A DNA stretch of 64,000 bases, taken from Phytomonospora endophytica. Its GTDB lineage: Bacteria; Actinomycetota; Actinomycetes; Mycobacteriales; Micromonosporaceae. The notes under the pieces were generated by a model. It worked only from the letters and a program-made list of their open reading frames with translations. It did not search any database and had not been told where the DNA came from. The stretch lies in the NCBI RefSeq assembly GCF_014202425.1, contig NZ_JACHGT010000005.1, positions 248,001 through 312,000 on the forward strand, read 5' to 3'. The translations under genes and the position numbers were made by a program. Below are positions 52,157 through 60,062 of the stretch, in pieces. Positions within the stretch are counted from its first letter, which is position 1. Every line of letters begins with the position of its first letter.

Positions 52157-52759
52157 ATGACCGAAACCAGGAAACGAGCGCCGGGAATGACGCCCGAACA
52201 GCGCCGCGAGATGATCGTGCGGGCGGCCCTGCCGCTGGTCGCCGAGCTCGGCGCCGCCGTCACCACCGGCCAGATCGCCCGCGCCGCGGGCATCGGGGAG
52301 GCCACCATCTTCCGCGTCTTCACCGACAAGGACGAACTCCTCCACGCCTGCCTCGCACAGGCCTTCGACCCCGGCCACGTACTCGCCGAGATCACCGCCA
52401 TCCCCCTCGACCAGCCGCTCGCCGACCGTCTCACCGAAGCGGCCGAGTCCATGCGCGCCTACCTGGAGCGCATGGGCGCGCTCATCGGCGCGCTCCACAC
52501 CGGCGGCCGCCCCCGCCGGCCGGAGAACCCCGACGGGCGGCCGGGCGACGAACGCGACGCCGCCATGGGCCGCACCATCGAGGCCCTGTCGGCGCTCTTC
52601 GAACCCGAGCGGGCGACCATGCGCTTCACCCCGGAGGAGGCCGCCGAGCTGTTCCTCAGGCTGACCTTCACCCGCCCGGCGCCCGACGGGGCCCACGTCC
52701 TCGACCTGCCCCGCACCATCGACGCCTTCCTGCACGGAGTGGCGCCGACATGCCCGTGA
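52157..52759 (+). CDS. TetR-family regulator
   Basis: A 200-residue TetR protein; helix-turn-helix at about residues 38-66 (VTTGQIARAAGIGEATIFRVFTDKDELL). The promoter carries a 20-bp palindrome, so it is almost certainly autoregulated. Probably leaderless. Its 3' end overlaps the VOC-family gene by ten bases, so regulator and enzyme are co-transcribed and repressed together; the VOC protein may act on the inducing compound. Confidence 0.93.
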   Translation: MTETRKRAPGMTPEQRREMIVRAALPLVAELGAAVTTGQIARAAGIGEATIFRVFTDKDELLHACLAQAFDPGHVLAEITAIPLDQPLADRLTEAAESMRAYLERMGALIGALHTGGRPRRPENPDGRPGDERDAAMGRTIEALSALFEPERATMRFTPEEAAELFLRLTFTRPAPDGAHVLDLPRTIDAFLHGVAPTCP

Positions 52760-53124
52760 CCCTCAACCACACGATCGTCCCCGCCGTCGACAACGAGCGC
52801 GCCGCCGACTTCTTCGCCGAGGTGATGGGCCTGGAACGCCTGCCCGCCGCCGGGATGAGCGGCCACTTCGCGCCGGTGCGGGTCAACGAGCAGCTGACCC
52901 TCGACTACCTGACCGTCGAGAAGCCCGAAGGCCACCACCTCGCCTTCGACGTGGACGGCACGACCTTCGACGCCGTGCTCGACCGCCTTGAACGCATGGG
53001 CGTCTCCTACGGGAGCAGCCCCCGCGAACCCGACAACGGCCGCATCGACCACCCCTTCCGCTCACGCGGACTGTTCTTCACCGACGAGGCCGGGAACCTC
53101 TACGAGGTCATGGTCCTCGACTGA
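52750..53124 (+). CDS. VOC-family (glyoxalase/bleomycin-resistance/dioxygenase fold) protein
   Basis: A 124-residue protein made of two beta-alpha-beta-beta-beta modules. It begins LNHTIVPAVDNERAADFFAEVMGLE and ends with LYEVMVLD; a His near the N-terminus (NHT), HLAFDV and the final Glu are the usual metal-ligand positions. Metal-dependent chemistry or small-molecule binding is therefore possible. GGAG lies upstream inside the TetR gene. Co-transcribed with that regulator, which suggests a detoxification role; the substrate is unknown. Confidence 0.9.
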   Translation: MPVTLNHTIVPAVDNERAADFFAEVMGLERLPAAGMSGHFAPVRVNEQLTLDYLTVEKPEGHHLAFDVDGTTFDAVLDRLERMGVSYGSSPREPDNGRIDHPFRSRGLFFTDEAGNLYEVMVLD

Positions 53125-53164
53125 CCAACCGAGGACCGTCACAGGCTTGGGCGATGATCACCCC

Positions 53165-53635
53165 ATGGCTGTCACCTACCTGCGCGGCGACGCGACCTCG
53201 CCCCAGGCGAAAGGCCCCAAACTCATCGCCCACGTCTGCAACGACGCCGGCGGCTGGGGCAAGGGCTTCGTACTGGCGCTCTCCAAGCGCTGGCCCGAAC
53301 CCGAGCGCGACTTCCGGGCCTGGTGGCGCCACCGCGCGCGGAACGACTTCGCGCTCGGCGCCGTCCGCGTGATCCGGGTCGGGCACGACACCTGGGTCGC
53401 CAACATGGTCGGCCAGCACGGCACCCGCACCGGCCGCGGCGGCACACCACCGGTCAGATACGAGGCCGTCGCGACCTGCCTGGACACCCTCGCCGGGCAC
53501 GCGGCCGACCTCGGCGCGTCGGTGCACATGCCCCGCATCGGATGCGGACTCGCGGGCGGGAGATGGGAGCGCGTCGAACCGCTCATCACCACCGCGCTCG
53601 CCGAGACGGCCGTGTACGTCTACGACTTCGGCTGA
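53165..53635 (+). CDS. Macro-domain protein (ADP-ribose-1''-phosphate or ADP-ribosyl hydrolase-like)
   Basis: A 156-residue stand-alone macro domain. It starts MAVTYLRGDATSP, has IAHVCNDAGGWGKGFVLALSKRW (the ADP-ribose loop), VANMVGQHG and HMPRIGCGLAGG, matching the Poa1p/TARG1-like group rather than the MacroD group. Expected to bind ADP-ribose and hydrolyse its esters. ATG 53165 is chosen; GATGAT lies six bases before it and there is no good ribosome site. No DarT-like toxin or other ADP-ribosyl transferase gene is adjacent. Confidence 0.9.
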   Translation: MAVTYLRGDATSPQAKGPKLIAHVCNDAGGWGKGFVLALSKRWPEPERDFRAWWRHRARNDFALGAVRVIRVGHDTWVANMVGQHGTRTGRGGTPPVRYEAVATCLDTLAGHAADLGASVHMPRIGCGLAGGRWERVEPLITTALAETAVYVYDFG

Positions 53636-53639
53636 CGCC

Positions 53640-54563
53640 TCAGGCCAGTCCCGCCAGCACGTCCATCAGCACCGCCGCGTCCTGCGGCCCGAGGTGTGGC
53701 GCCCGCAGCGAGTGCACGGTGAAGCGGTTGCCCGGGGTGGCCGCGTCGGCGTCGGCGATCATCCGGTCCTGCAGGGCCAGGGGGATCGCGCGGTCGGCGG
53801 TGAACCGCACGTAGGTCCGCGGGACGCGTCCCCACCGGCGCCGGTCGCCGCGGGCGTCGTCGGTCGCGACGGCGGCCGCCTCGTCGGGCTCGAAGCCGTT
53901 GAGCACCGCACCGAAGGCGGCCTCGTCGTAGTCCGCGGCGAGCGCGGCCTTGGCGGGTGCGACGACCTCGGCGGCCCGCCAGTTGGTGCGCAGGACGCCG
54001 GTGCGCGCGGGGTCGCCGACGGGCGGGATGTCGCCGAGCAGCGAGCCCGCGGCCTCCGGGCTGCCGAAGGCGTCGGCGACGCTGCGGAAGGCCGTGCAGC
54101 AGAACGCCGACAGGTAGACCAGCCGCGTGATCAGGCCGGGGACCCGGTCGGCGGCGAGGGTGACCGTCGCGCCGCCCATGCTCTGGCCGAGGAGGATCAC
54201 CGGGCCGTGCGCGGCGGCGCGGCGGACGATGCCGGCGACGTGGTCGGCGTTGTCGGCGAGGGCCGTGCCCGCGAGTGTCGGCGAGGGGGCGTCGGCGAAG
54301 GCGGCGAGATCCTGCGGGGACTGGTAGGAGGCCGGGTAGTTCGCAGCGGGGCCGTGCCCGGGCAGGTCGACCGGTACGGCGCCGAAACCGGCGAGCGCGA
54401 GTTCGGCGGCGAGCGGCGCGAAGGAATAGCCGTTGCCGTTGGCGCCGTGGACGAGTACGAAGGTGGGCCGCCGCCGGGCGGCGTGTGCGGGGGAGGCGAC
54501 GGTGGTGGTGAGGGCGGTCGCGGCGAGTGCCGTTCCCGCGTGGAGGAGTCCGCGTCGTTCCAT
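53640..54563 (-). CDS. Secreted alpha/beta hydrolase
   Basis: A 307-residue exported hydrolase. The N-terminus MERRGLLHAGTALAATALTT, ending near PAHA, looks like a twin-arginine-type signal. The hydrolase domain has HGANGNGYSF (oxyanion region) and the nucleophile elbow GQSMGG; the C-terminal His is in APHLGPQD. Esterase-like family members in actinobacteria are mostly of unknown substrate. GGAT lies before the ATG. Divergent from a TetR gene with a long inverted repeat between, so it is probably the regulated target. It converges on the macro-domain gene with a four-base gap. Confidence 0.9.
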   Translation of the reverse strand: MERRGLLHAGTALAATALTTTVASPAHAARRRPTFVLVHGANGNGYSFAPLAAELALAGFGAVPVDLPGHGPAANYPASYQSPQDLAAFADAPSPTLAGTALADNADHVAGIVRRAAAHGPVILLGQSMGGATVTLAADRVPGLITRLVYLSAFCCTAFRSVADAFGSPEAAGSLLGDIPPVGDPARTGVLRTNWRAAEVVAPAKAALAADYDEAAFGAVLNGFEPDEAAAVATDDARGDRRRWGRVPRTYVRFTADRAIPLALQDRMIADADAATPGNRFTVHSLRAPHLGPQDAAVLMDVLAGLA

Positions 54564-54579
54564 GGTCGAGAATCCTTTC

Positions 54580-54626
54580 CGATGCGCTTGTATCGAAACC
54601 TAGCACGTAGCGATACAAGCGCATCG
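54580..54626. promoter_or_regulatory. Long inverted repeat, TetR operator pair
   Basis: CGATGCGCTTGTATCG (54580-54595) and its exact complement (54611-54626) with 15 bases between. Each arm is itself a near-palindrome (GATGC-N4-GTATC), so there are two operators facing each other between the hydrolase and TetR genes. Confidence 0.85.
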
Positions 54627-54628
54627 AA

Positions 54629-54634
54629 TAGACT
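54629..54634 (+). promoter_or_regulatory. -10 box for leaderless TetR gene
   Basis: TAGACT six bases before ATG 54641, directly next to the operator. Confidence 0.5.
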
Positions 54635-54640
54635 TCGGGC

Positions 54641-55237
54641 ATGCCCAGAGTCGTCGACCATGAGAGCCGCCGCCGCCGGATCGCCGCCGCGGTCTTCGGC
54701 CTGATCGCCGAAGGCGGGCTTGAGGCGGCGACACTGCGCGAGGCCGCCGACCGCGCCGGAGTGTCGATGGGCGCGGTGCAGCGCTGCTTCGCGACGAAGG
54801 AGCAGCTGATGCTCTTCGTCCACGACTACCTGAACGCCCAGGTCACCGCGCGTGTTCAGACGCGCATCGACGCCGCGCCAGACCCGGGCGACACGGTCAC
54901 GATGCTCGCCGAGACCCTGGCCGGGATCCTCCCGCTCGACGAGGACAGCCGTGCCGAGTCGCGGGTGTGGCTGGCCTTCGCGGCCCAGGCGGCGGTCGAC
55001 CCGGCGCTCGGGGAGCTCCAGCGCCGGTCCTACCGCGAGCTCGCCGCGCTCTTCGCGCTCCTCGTCCGCGCCGCCGCCGAGTCCGGGCGGTTCCGTGCGG
55101 GCCTCGACCCCGACGTCGTGGCCGCCGACCTCGTCACCATGACCGACGGCCTGAGCGTCCAGCTGCTCGTCGGGCTGCACACGCCCGATTCGGCACGGGT
55201 GGTCCTCGACGCGAGACTCGACGCCCTGCGCGCGTGA
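54641..55237 (+). CDS. TetR-family regulator (probable repressor of the secreted hydrolase)
   Basis: A 198-residue TetR protein; helix-turn-helix at about residues 29-56 (ATLREAADRAGVSMGAVQRCFATKEQLM). The C-terminal domain (LLVRAAAESGRFRAGLDPDVVAADLV) is of the BetI-like TetR_C_6 kind. Two operators lie in the 77-base gap to the divergent hydrolase. Ends with a strong terminator six bases after the stop. Confidence 0.92.
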   Translation: MPRVVDHESRRRRIAAAVFGLIAEGGLEAATLREAADRAGVSMGAVQRCFATKEQLMLFVHDYLNAQVTARVQTRIDAAPDPGDTVTMLAETLAGILPLDEDSRAESRVWLAFAAQAAVDPALGELQRRSYRELAALFALLVRAAAESGRFRAGLDPDVVAADLVTMTDGLSVQLLVGLHTPDSARVVLDARLDALRA

Positions 55238-55242
55238 GGCAC

Positions 55243-55281
55243 ACGCGAAAGCCGCCTCGCGACGCGAGGCGGCTTTCGCGT
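55243..55281. terminator. Bidirectional terminator between TetR and M56 genes
   Basis: Perfect 17-bp stem ACGCGAAAGCCGCCTCG / CGAGGCGGCTTTCGCGT with a CGACG loop, between convergent genes. Confidence 0.9.
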
Positions 55282-55289
55282 TGACGGTG

Positions 55290-56210
55290 TCAGACCAGTA
55301 CCAGCGCCGGCAGCACGAACAGCAGCGCGGCCGTCCCGTACAGCACGACCCGCAGCGCGCCGGAGCGCTCCGGCGGGTCGAGGAGACGGCGGACGCGCGC
55401 GAGGATCGTCCCGCCCGTCGAGGCGAAGGCCCCGTCGGGCGTCGCGGCCCCGCCGATCGTCGCGATCCGCGCGAGGGCGGAGGCGAGGGCGGTGCGTTCG
55501 CAGCGGTGCACGGCGGTGTCGTCGGCGACCATCTCCAGCAGCGAGTCCACGGCCATCCGCGCGCGACGGATGCCCGGGAACCACGGCAGGGCACGGGTCC
55601 AGGCCGCGAAAGGCAGCGCGACGAGGTCGTGGCGTTCGCGCAGGTGCGCCTCCTCATGGGCGAGGACGGCGCGCAGTTCGGCGTCGTCGAGCGCTTCGAG
55701 CGCGCCCGAGGTGACCACGACCCGCGGGGTCCAGCCGGGAAGGCAGTAGGCCGCGGCGCCCGGGTGCTTGAGGACGTGCCCTTGACCCGGACGGCCCGTG
55801 GGCCACGGATCGGCGACGAGGTCGACGAGGTCGCGGTGGCGCCGCCGGTCGGTCCAGGTGCGGTAGATCGTCGTGGCGAGCACGCCGACGAGGCGGGCGT
55901 ACACGACGAAGGTCGCGACCAGCAGGACCTGGTGCCATGTGCCGAGCCCACCGGTCAGGTCGCCGTCGGCGAGCTGCCCGAACCAGGCGCCGAGGGCGCC
56001 GAGCAGGTTCCCGCCGAGCGGCGCGAGGGCCATGGCGGTGATGGATCCGAGCAGCGCCAGGCCCCCCGACAGACCGATCGCCTGCCAGCAGACCACCGCG
56101 GCCCGCGGCTCACGGTGGGTCCAGCGGGCCCGCGCCAGCAACGCCGGGACGGGACCGATGAGGGCCACGGCGAGCACGGCGAGGCCGTAACCGGCGACGG
56201 AGACGCTCAT
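55290..56210 (-). CDS. M56-family (BlaR1/MecR1-like) membrane metalloprotease
   Basis: A 306-residue protein with about four membrane helices (near 5-25, 40-65, 90-110 and at the C-terminus) and a cytoplasmic zinc-protease domain with VLAHEEAHLRERHD (HEXXH), followed by the Glu-region LLEMVADD. It lacks the penicillin-binding sensor domain of BlaR1, as do most actinobacterial M56 partners of BlaI. The signal sensed is therefore not obviously a beta-lactam. It lies 25 bases after the BlaI-type gene, and the pair should act as sensor-protease and repressor. Confidence 0.9.
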   Translation of the reverse strand: MSVSVAGYGLAVLAVALIGPVPALLARARWTHREPRAAVVCWQAIGLSGGLALLGSITAMALAPLGGNLLGALGAWFGQLADGDLTGGLGTWHQVLLVATFVVYARLVGVLATTIYRTWTDRRRHRDLVDLVADPWPTGRPGQGHVLKHPGAAAYCLPGWTPRVVVTSGALEALDDAELRAVLAHEEAHLRERHDLVALPFAAWTRALPWFPGIRRARMAVDSLLEMVADDTAVHRCERTALASALARIATIGGAATPDGAFASTGGTILARVRRLLDPPERSGALRVVLYGTAALLFVLPALVLV

Positions 56211-56235
56211 GAACCACCGCCGGGACAGCGGCCGC

Positions 56236-56610
56236 TCACGGCTCGCCGTCGCTTCGGCGTCGCACCGCCTCGGTGAGGGCGTCGGCGAGCGCCGCGGCCT
56301 CCGTCGGGCTGACCTCCTCGGCGAAGCGGGCGAGGGCGGCGCCGCGGTCGGAGGCGGTGTCGAGGGCCTCGCGCATGAGCGCGGCGACGTGTTCCTCGCG
56401 TCCGGCGACGGGACGGTAGTGGTGCGCGCGCCCGTTACGATCACGGGCGACGAATCCCTTGTGCTCCAGGCGGGACAGGACGGTCAGGACGGTGGTGGCG
56501 GCGAGGCTGCGGTCGGGCAGCGCGTCGACTACCTCTCGCGCGGTGACGGGCCGTCCGGCGGTCCACAGGACCTCCATGACGGCGCGTTCCAGCTCTCCAA
56601 GTCGGGCCAT
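56236..56610 (-). CDS. BlaI/MecI/CopY-family repressor
   Basis: A 124-residue winged-helix repressor (LGELERAVMEVLWTAGRPVTAREVVDAL, then TVLTVLSRLEHKGFVARDR) with a short C-terminal dimer region that the M56 protease would cut. ATG 56610 has GGAGAG eight bases upstream; the frame is open to 56730 without sense. Upstream is the palindrome TTCTACC-GCT-GGTAGAA overlapping a TAGAAT -10, indicating autorepression. Other targets elsewhere in the genome may share this operator. Confidence 0.93.
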   Translation of the reverse strand: MARLGELERAVMEVLWTAGRPVTAREVVDALPDRSLAATTVLTVLSRLEHKGFVARDRNGRAHHYRPVAGREEHVAALMREALDTASDRGAALARFAEEVSPTEAAALADALTEAVRRRSDGEP

Positions 56611-56650
56611 GTGTGGGTTCTCTCCGGCGGGTGGCGGACGGCTCGACACG

Positions 56651-56668
56651 ATTCTACCGCTGGTAGAA
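56651..56668 (-). promoter_or_regulatory. BlaI operator and promoter
   Basis: Perfect 7-3-7 palindrome TTCTACC-GCT-GGTAGAA (56652-56668). On the - strand it contains TAGAAT (56651-56656), a near-consensus -10 for the blaI-M56 operon. Confidence 0.78.
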
Positions 56669-56738
56669 AGCCTGCGCGACAGCTGAAATGCCGGACTTGT
56701 CGGGACTTGCGTCTCCCGTGTTTGTGCCACGGCGGGGC

Positions 56739-56768
56739 TTGACTCACCGGGGTTTCACGCGCTACTCG
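56739..56768 (+). promoter_or_regulatory. Promoter of the sigma-factor gene
   Basis: TTGACT (56739-56744), an 18-base spacer and TACTCG (56763-56768), about 60 bases upstream of the GTG start. Confidence 0.45.
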
Positions 56769-56829
56769 GCAAGCTGGGTCCAAGCCCGGCACGAAGAGCG
56801 TGCTGAGAACTTGGGGAGGCGAAGGAAAC

Positions 56830-57810
56830 GTGGCACTTCCGGTTACCGAACACGAAGACTCGTCGACGGTTGACCGAACCGAACGGGGAACCTCCGCGGA
56901 TCTGGTCCGTGCGTACCTCAACGGTATCGGCAAGCACAAGCTGCTCACCGCCGTCGAAGAGGTCGAGCTGGCCAAGGCCATCGAAGCCGGGCTTTTCGCG
57001 CAGGTGCGGCTGACCGACCCGGACCAGCCGGTCCTGGACGAGCAGCTGCGCAAAGACCTTGAGACCATCGCCGCGCAGGGGCGCGCGGCGAAGAACCGCC
57101 TCCTGGAGGCGAACCTGCGGCTCGTGGTCAGTGTCGCCAAGCGTTACACCGGGCGGGGCATGGCGCTGCTGGACCTGATCCAGGAGGGGAATCTGGGTCT
57201 GATCCGCGCCGTCGAGAAGTTCGACTACACCAAGGGCTTCAAGTTCTCGACCTACGCGACGTGGTGGATCCGGCAGGCCATCACCCGCGCCATGGCAGAC
57301 CAGGCCCGCACCATCCGCATCCCGGCGCACACGCTGGACAAGGTCAACCAGATGGCGCGGGTGCGGCGTGAGCTGACGATGCGCATCGGGCGCGAGCCCA
57401 GCTACTTCGAGATCGCCGCCGAACTCGAAGTCGAGCCCTTCCGGGTGCTGGAGCTGATGTCCTACGACCGCGACCCGCTCTCGCTGGACCAGACCGTCGG
57501 CGACGACAGCGACACCCCGCTGTCGGACCTGCTCGACTGCTCCGACCGGGCCCGCCCGGTCTCGGACAACGTGTCCTACGCGCTGCTGCGCAACGAGATC
57601 GCCGAGGTCCTGACCACGCTCACCGAGCGTGAGCAGGCCGTGATCAAGCTCCGCTTCGGCATCGACGACGGGCGCCAGCGCACCCTCGAAGAGGTCGGCC
57701 GCGACTTCGGCCTGTCGCGCGAGCGCGTCCGCCAGATCGAGAAGACCACGCTGCTGAAGCTGCGGCACCCGTCGCGCGCCGAGCGCCTGTCGGAGTACGT
57801 CGGCTGCTGA
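56830..57810 (+). CDS. Group 2 (HrdD/SigB-like) RNA polymerase sigma factor
   Basis: A 326-residue sigma-70 protein. Region 1.2 ([31 protein letters not shown]), region 2 ([68 protein letters not shown]), region 3 and region 4 with [21 protein letters not shown] are complete. It lacks the long region 1.1 of the principal sigma factor, so it is an alternative group 2 factor recognising similar promoters. GTG start; GGAGG lies ten bases upstream. Single gene with its own terminator, divergent from blaI. Confidence 0.94.
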   Translation: MALPVTEHEDSSTVDRTERGTSADLVRAYLNGIGKHKLLTAVEEVELAKAIEAGLFAQVRLTDPDQPVLDEQLRKDLETIAAQGRAAKNRLLEANLRLVVSVAKRYTGRGMALLDLIQEGNLGLIRAVEKFDYTKGFKFSTYATWWIRQAITRAMADQARTIRIPAHTLDKVNQMARVRRELTMRIGREPSYFEIAAELEVEPFRVLELMSYDRDPLSLDQTVGDDSDTPLSDLLDCSDRARPVSDNVSYALLRNEIAEVLTTLTEREQAVIKLRFGIDDGRQRTLEEVGRDFGLSRERVRQIEKTTLLKLRHPSRAERLSEYVGC

Positions 57811-57824
57811 GGCCATGAGACGAC

Positions 57825-57852
57825 AAGGGCCGTCCCGGGAGGGACGGCCCTT
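57825..57852. terminator. Terminator after the sigma-factor gene
   Basis: Perfect 12-bp stem AAGGGCCGTCCC / GGGACGGCCCTT with a GGGA loop, then TTCGCG, 14 bases after the stop; also usable by the convergent DinB gene. Confidence 0.88.
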
Positions 57853-57865
57853 TCGCGTGTCCGGT

Positions 57866-58438
57866 CTAGGAACCGGCGGCCTTGGCCGCGCGCTCGATCG
57901 CCGCGAACCGGGCCGCCCGCTCCGCGTCGTCGCGCCCACCCGCGCCCCCGGGGTAGGACCCGACCTCGCCGTCGAGTTGCTCCCGCAGGATGTCGGCGTG
58001 TCCCGCGTGCCGCGCGAGCTCGACGAGCGAGTGCACCAGGATGTTGAAGAGCTTGACCTTCGGGCGCGGCCACCACGGCACGAACCCGGGCGCGTCGACG
58101 GCCAGGGCCTCGATCGTCGCGTCGGCGTGCTCGGCCACCCGCCGGTAGAGCCCGAAGATCTCCGCACGCGTCTCGTCCTCGGCCGCCCAGAGCTCGCCCG
58201 TCCACGCGTCTTCGGCGTCCCAGCGGGGCACCTCGGCGAAAGGACGGTCGAAGACCTCGCCGAAGTACCGCGCGCTGGAGCACGCGACGTGCTTGACCAG
58301 ACCGAGGAGGTTGGTGCCCGTCGCGGTGAGCGGGCGCCGCACGTCGTACTCCGAGAGCCCGTCGAGCTTCCAGACGAGGGCCTCACGCATCTCACGCAGA
58401 TCGTTGTGCAAATACGCCTTGGCGAAATCGTCGATCAT
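57866..58438 (-). CDS. DinB/DUF664-family protein (mycothiol-dependent transferase-like)
   Basis: A 190-residue four-helix-bundle protein. The three metal-ligand His are in LLGLVKHVA, FNILVHSLVELARHAGHADILRE. The ELARHAGHADILRE segment is typical of DUF664, a group that includes mycothiol-dependent S-transferases. A role in thiol conjugation or stress is plausible; the substrate is unknown. ATG 58438 is chosen over an in-frame ATG 60 bases upstream, which adds a non-conserved Trp/Ser/Arg-rich stretch. Confidence 0.88.
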   Translation of the reverse strand: MIDDFAKAYLHNDLREMREALVWKLDGLSEYDVRRPLTATGTNLLGLVKHVACSSARYFGEVFDRPFAEVPRWDAEDAWTGELWAAEDETRAEIFGLYRRVAEHADATIEALAVDAPGFVPWWPRPKVKLFNILVHSLVELARHAGHADILREQLDGEVGSYPGGAGGRDDAERAARFAAIERAAKAAGS

Positions 58439-58479
58439 GCGGGCAAGAGTGCCACGGCGCCACACGCACCCCGCCCACG

Positions 58480-58515
58480 ACGAAGCCGCCCCCTCCACGG
58501 AGGGGACGGCTTCGT
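58480..58515 (-). terminator. Terminator of the metNIQ operon
   Basis: ACGAAGCCG..CCCCTCC pairing with GGAGGGG..CGGCTTCGT (one internal mismatch), 18 bases after the metQ stop. Confidence 0.8.
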
Positions 58516-58533
58516 AAGGCCGAGCGCCGGGAC

Positions 58534-59367
58534 CTAGAAGGCCGGGATGACCGAGCCCTGGTACTTGTCCTCGATGAACTTCTTCACCTCGGGCGAGGTC
58601 AGCAACGTCGCCAGCTTCGTGATCCGCTCGTCGTTCTCCTGACCCGACTTCGTCACCAGCAGGTTCGCGTACGGGTTCCCCTCGGCCTTCTCGATGGCCA
58701 GCGCGTCCCGCGCCGGGTTCAGGTCGGCCTGCAGCGCGTAGTTGCCGTTGATGATCGCCACGTCGACGTCCTCCAGCGAACGCGGCAACTGCTCGGCGGC
58801 CAGCGGCTGGAACTCCAGGTTCTTCGGGTTGCCCACGACGTCCTTCTCCGTCGCGGCCGTCCCCACCCCGTCCTTCAGGGTGATCAGGCCGTTGTCGGCC
58901 AGCAGCTTCAGCGCACGGCCGCCGTTGGTGGCGTCGTCGGGGAACGCGATCGTGGCGCCGTCGGGCAGCGAGGCCAGCTCGGTCAGCTTCTGCGAGTAGG
59001 CCCCCAGCGGCTCGACGTGCACGGCCTTCACACCGACCAGGCTCGTCCCGTTCTCCTTGTTGAACTCGTCGAGATAAGGCTGGTGCTGGAAGAAGTTGGC
59101 GTTGATCTCCCCGGTGTCCACGGCCGTGTTCGGCAGGACATAGTCGTCGAAGACCTGCACGTCCAGCTCAAGACCGGCACCCGCGGCGAGGTTGTCGCGC
59201 ACGTACTCCAGGATCTCGGCGTGCGGGACGGCGCTCGCCCCGACGATCAGCTTGTCCTTCGGGTCCGAACTGGCCCCGGCGCCCGCACCGCAGGCGGACA
59301 GCAGGCCGACGGACAGGGCGGCGGTGGCGGTGATGGCGGCGGCGCTGAGCAAGCGGCGACGGTTCAT
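58534..59367 (-). CDS. metQ: Methionine ABC transporter substrate-binding lipoprotein
   Basis: A 277-residue NlpA/MetQ-family protein. The lipoprotein signal ends LLSAC (Cys 26). The mature part has VGASAVPHAEILEYV, DVQVFDDYVLPNTAVDTGEINANFFQHQPYLDEF and VDVAIINGNYALQADL, all diagnostic of MetQ. ATG 59367 follows CGAAAGG. Last gene of metN-metI-metQ; the 32-base gap from metI has no internal terminator. Confidence 0.95.
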   Translation of the reverse strand: MNRRRLLSAAAITATAALSVGLLSACGAGAGASSDPKDKLIVGASAVPHAEILEYVRDNLAAGAGLELDVQVFDDYVLPNTAVDTGEINANFFQHQPYLDEFNKENGTSLVGVKAVHVEPLGAYSQKLTELASLPDGATIAFPDDATNGGRALKLLADNGLITLKDGVGTAATEKDVVGNPKNLEFQPLAAEQLPRSLEDVDVAIINGNYALQADLNPARDALAIEKAEGNPYANLLVTKSGQENDERITKLATLLTSPEVKKFIEDKYQGSVIPAF

Positions 59368-59399
59368 GATGTGGTGCCTTTCGGGGTTGGGTGAACGGG

Positions 59400-60062
59400 T
59401 CAGCGACGGTCGAGTCGCCGTGAGACGAGGTCGCCGGCGAACTGGATCAACTGGACGAGAACGACCAGGATGATCACCGCGACGATCATGGTGTCGTACT
59501 GAAAGCGCTGGTAGCCGTAGCGGACGGCGACCGCGCCGAGTCCGCCGCCGCCGATCGCGCCGGCCATCGCCGAGTACCCGATGATCGCCACGACGGTGAC
59601 GGTCAGCGCGCGGATCAGCGAGGGCAGGGACTCCGGGACGAGGACGCGGCCGACGATGCCGAGCCCGTGCGCGCCCATGGAACGCGCGGCCTCGACCAGG
59701 CCGGGATCGATGTCGAGCAGCGAGGACTCGACGAGCCGCGCGAAGAAGGGCACGGCCGCCACCGACAGCGGCACGACGGCCGCGAAACTGCCGATGCTGG
59801 TCCCGATCAGCAGCCGCGTCACCGGGATGATCGCCAGCATCAGCAGGATGAACGGGATGGAGCGGCCGATGTTGACGACCAGTCCGAGGATCTTGTAGAC
59901 CGAGCCGACGGGCCGCAGCCCGCGCGGCGACAGCGAGTACAGCGCGACGCCCAGCGGAAGACCCGCGATGACCGTCCACAGTGTCGCCAGGCCCACCATC
60001 TGGAGGGTCTCCAGGGACGCCGGGCCGAGAAGTTCGGCGAGTTCCGCCCAGTCGAGGTTCAT
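59400..60062 (-). CDS. metI: Methionine ABC transporter permease
   Basis: A 220-residue permease with five helices, the family start with SLETLQMVGLATLWTVIAGLPLGVALY and the EAA loop VEAARSMGAHGLGIVGRVLVPESLPS. ATG 60062 overlaps the metN stop by four bases (ATGA). Forms the membrane channel with MetN dimers. Confidence 0.95.
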   Translation of the reverse strand: MNLDWAELAELLGPASLETLQMVGLATLWTVIAGLPLGVALYSLSPRGLRPVGSVYKILGLVVNIGRSIPFILLMLAIIPVTRLLIGTSIGSFAAVVPLSVAAVPFFARLVESSLLDIDPGLVEAARSMGAHGLGIVGRVLVPESLPSLIRALTVTVVAIIGYSAMAGAIGGGGLGAVAVRYGYQRFQYDTMIVAVIILVVLVQLIQFAGDLVSRRLDRR

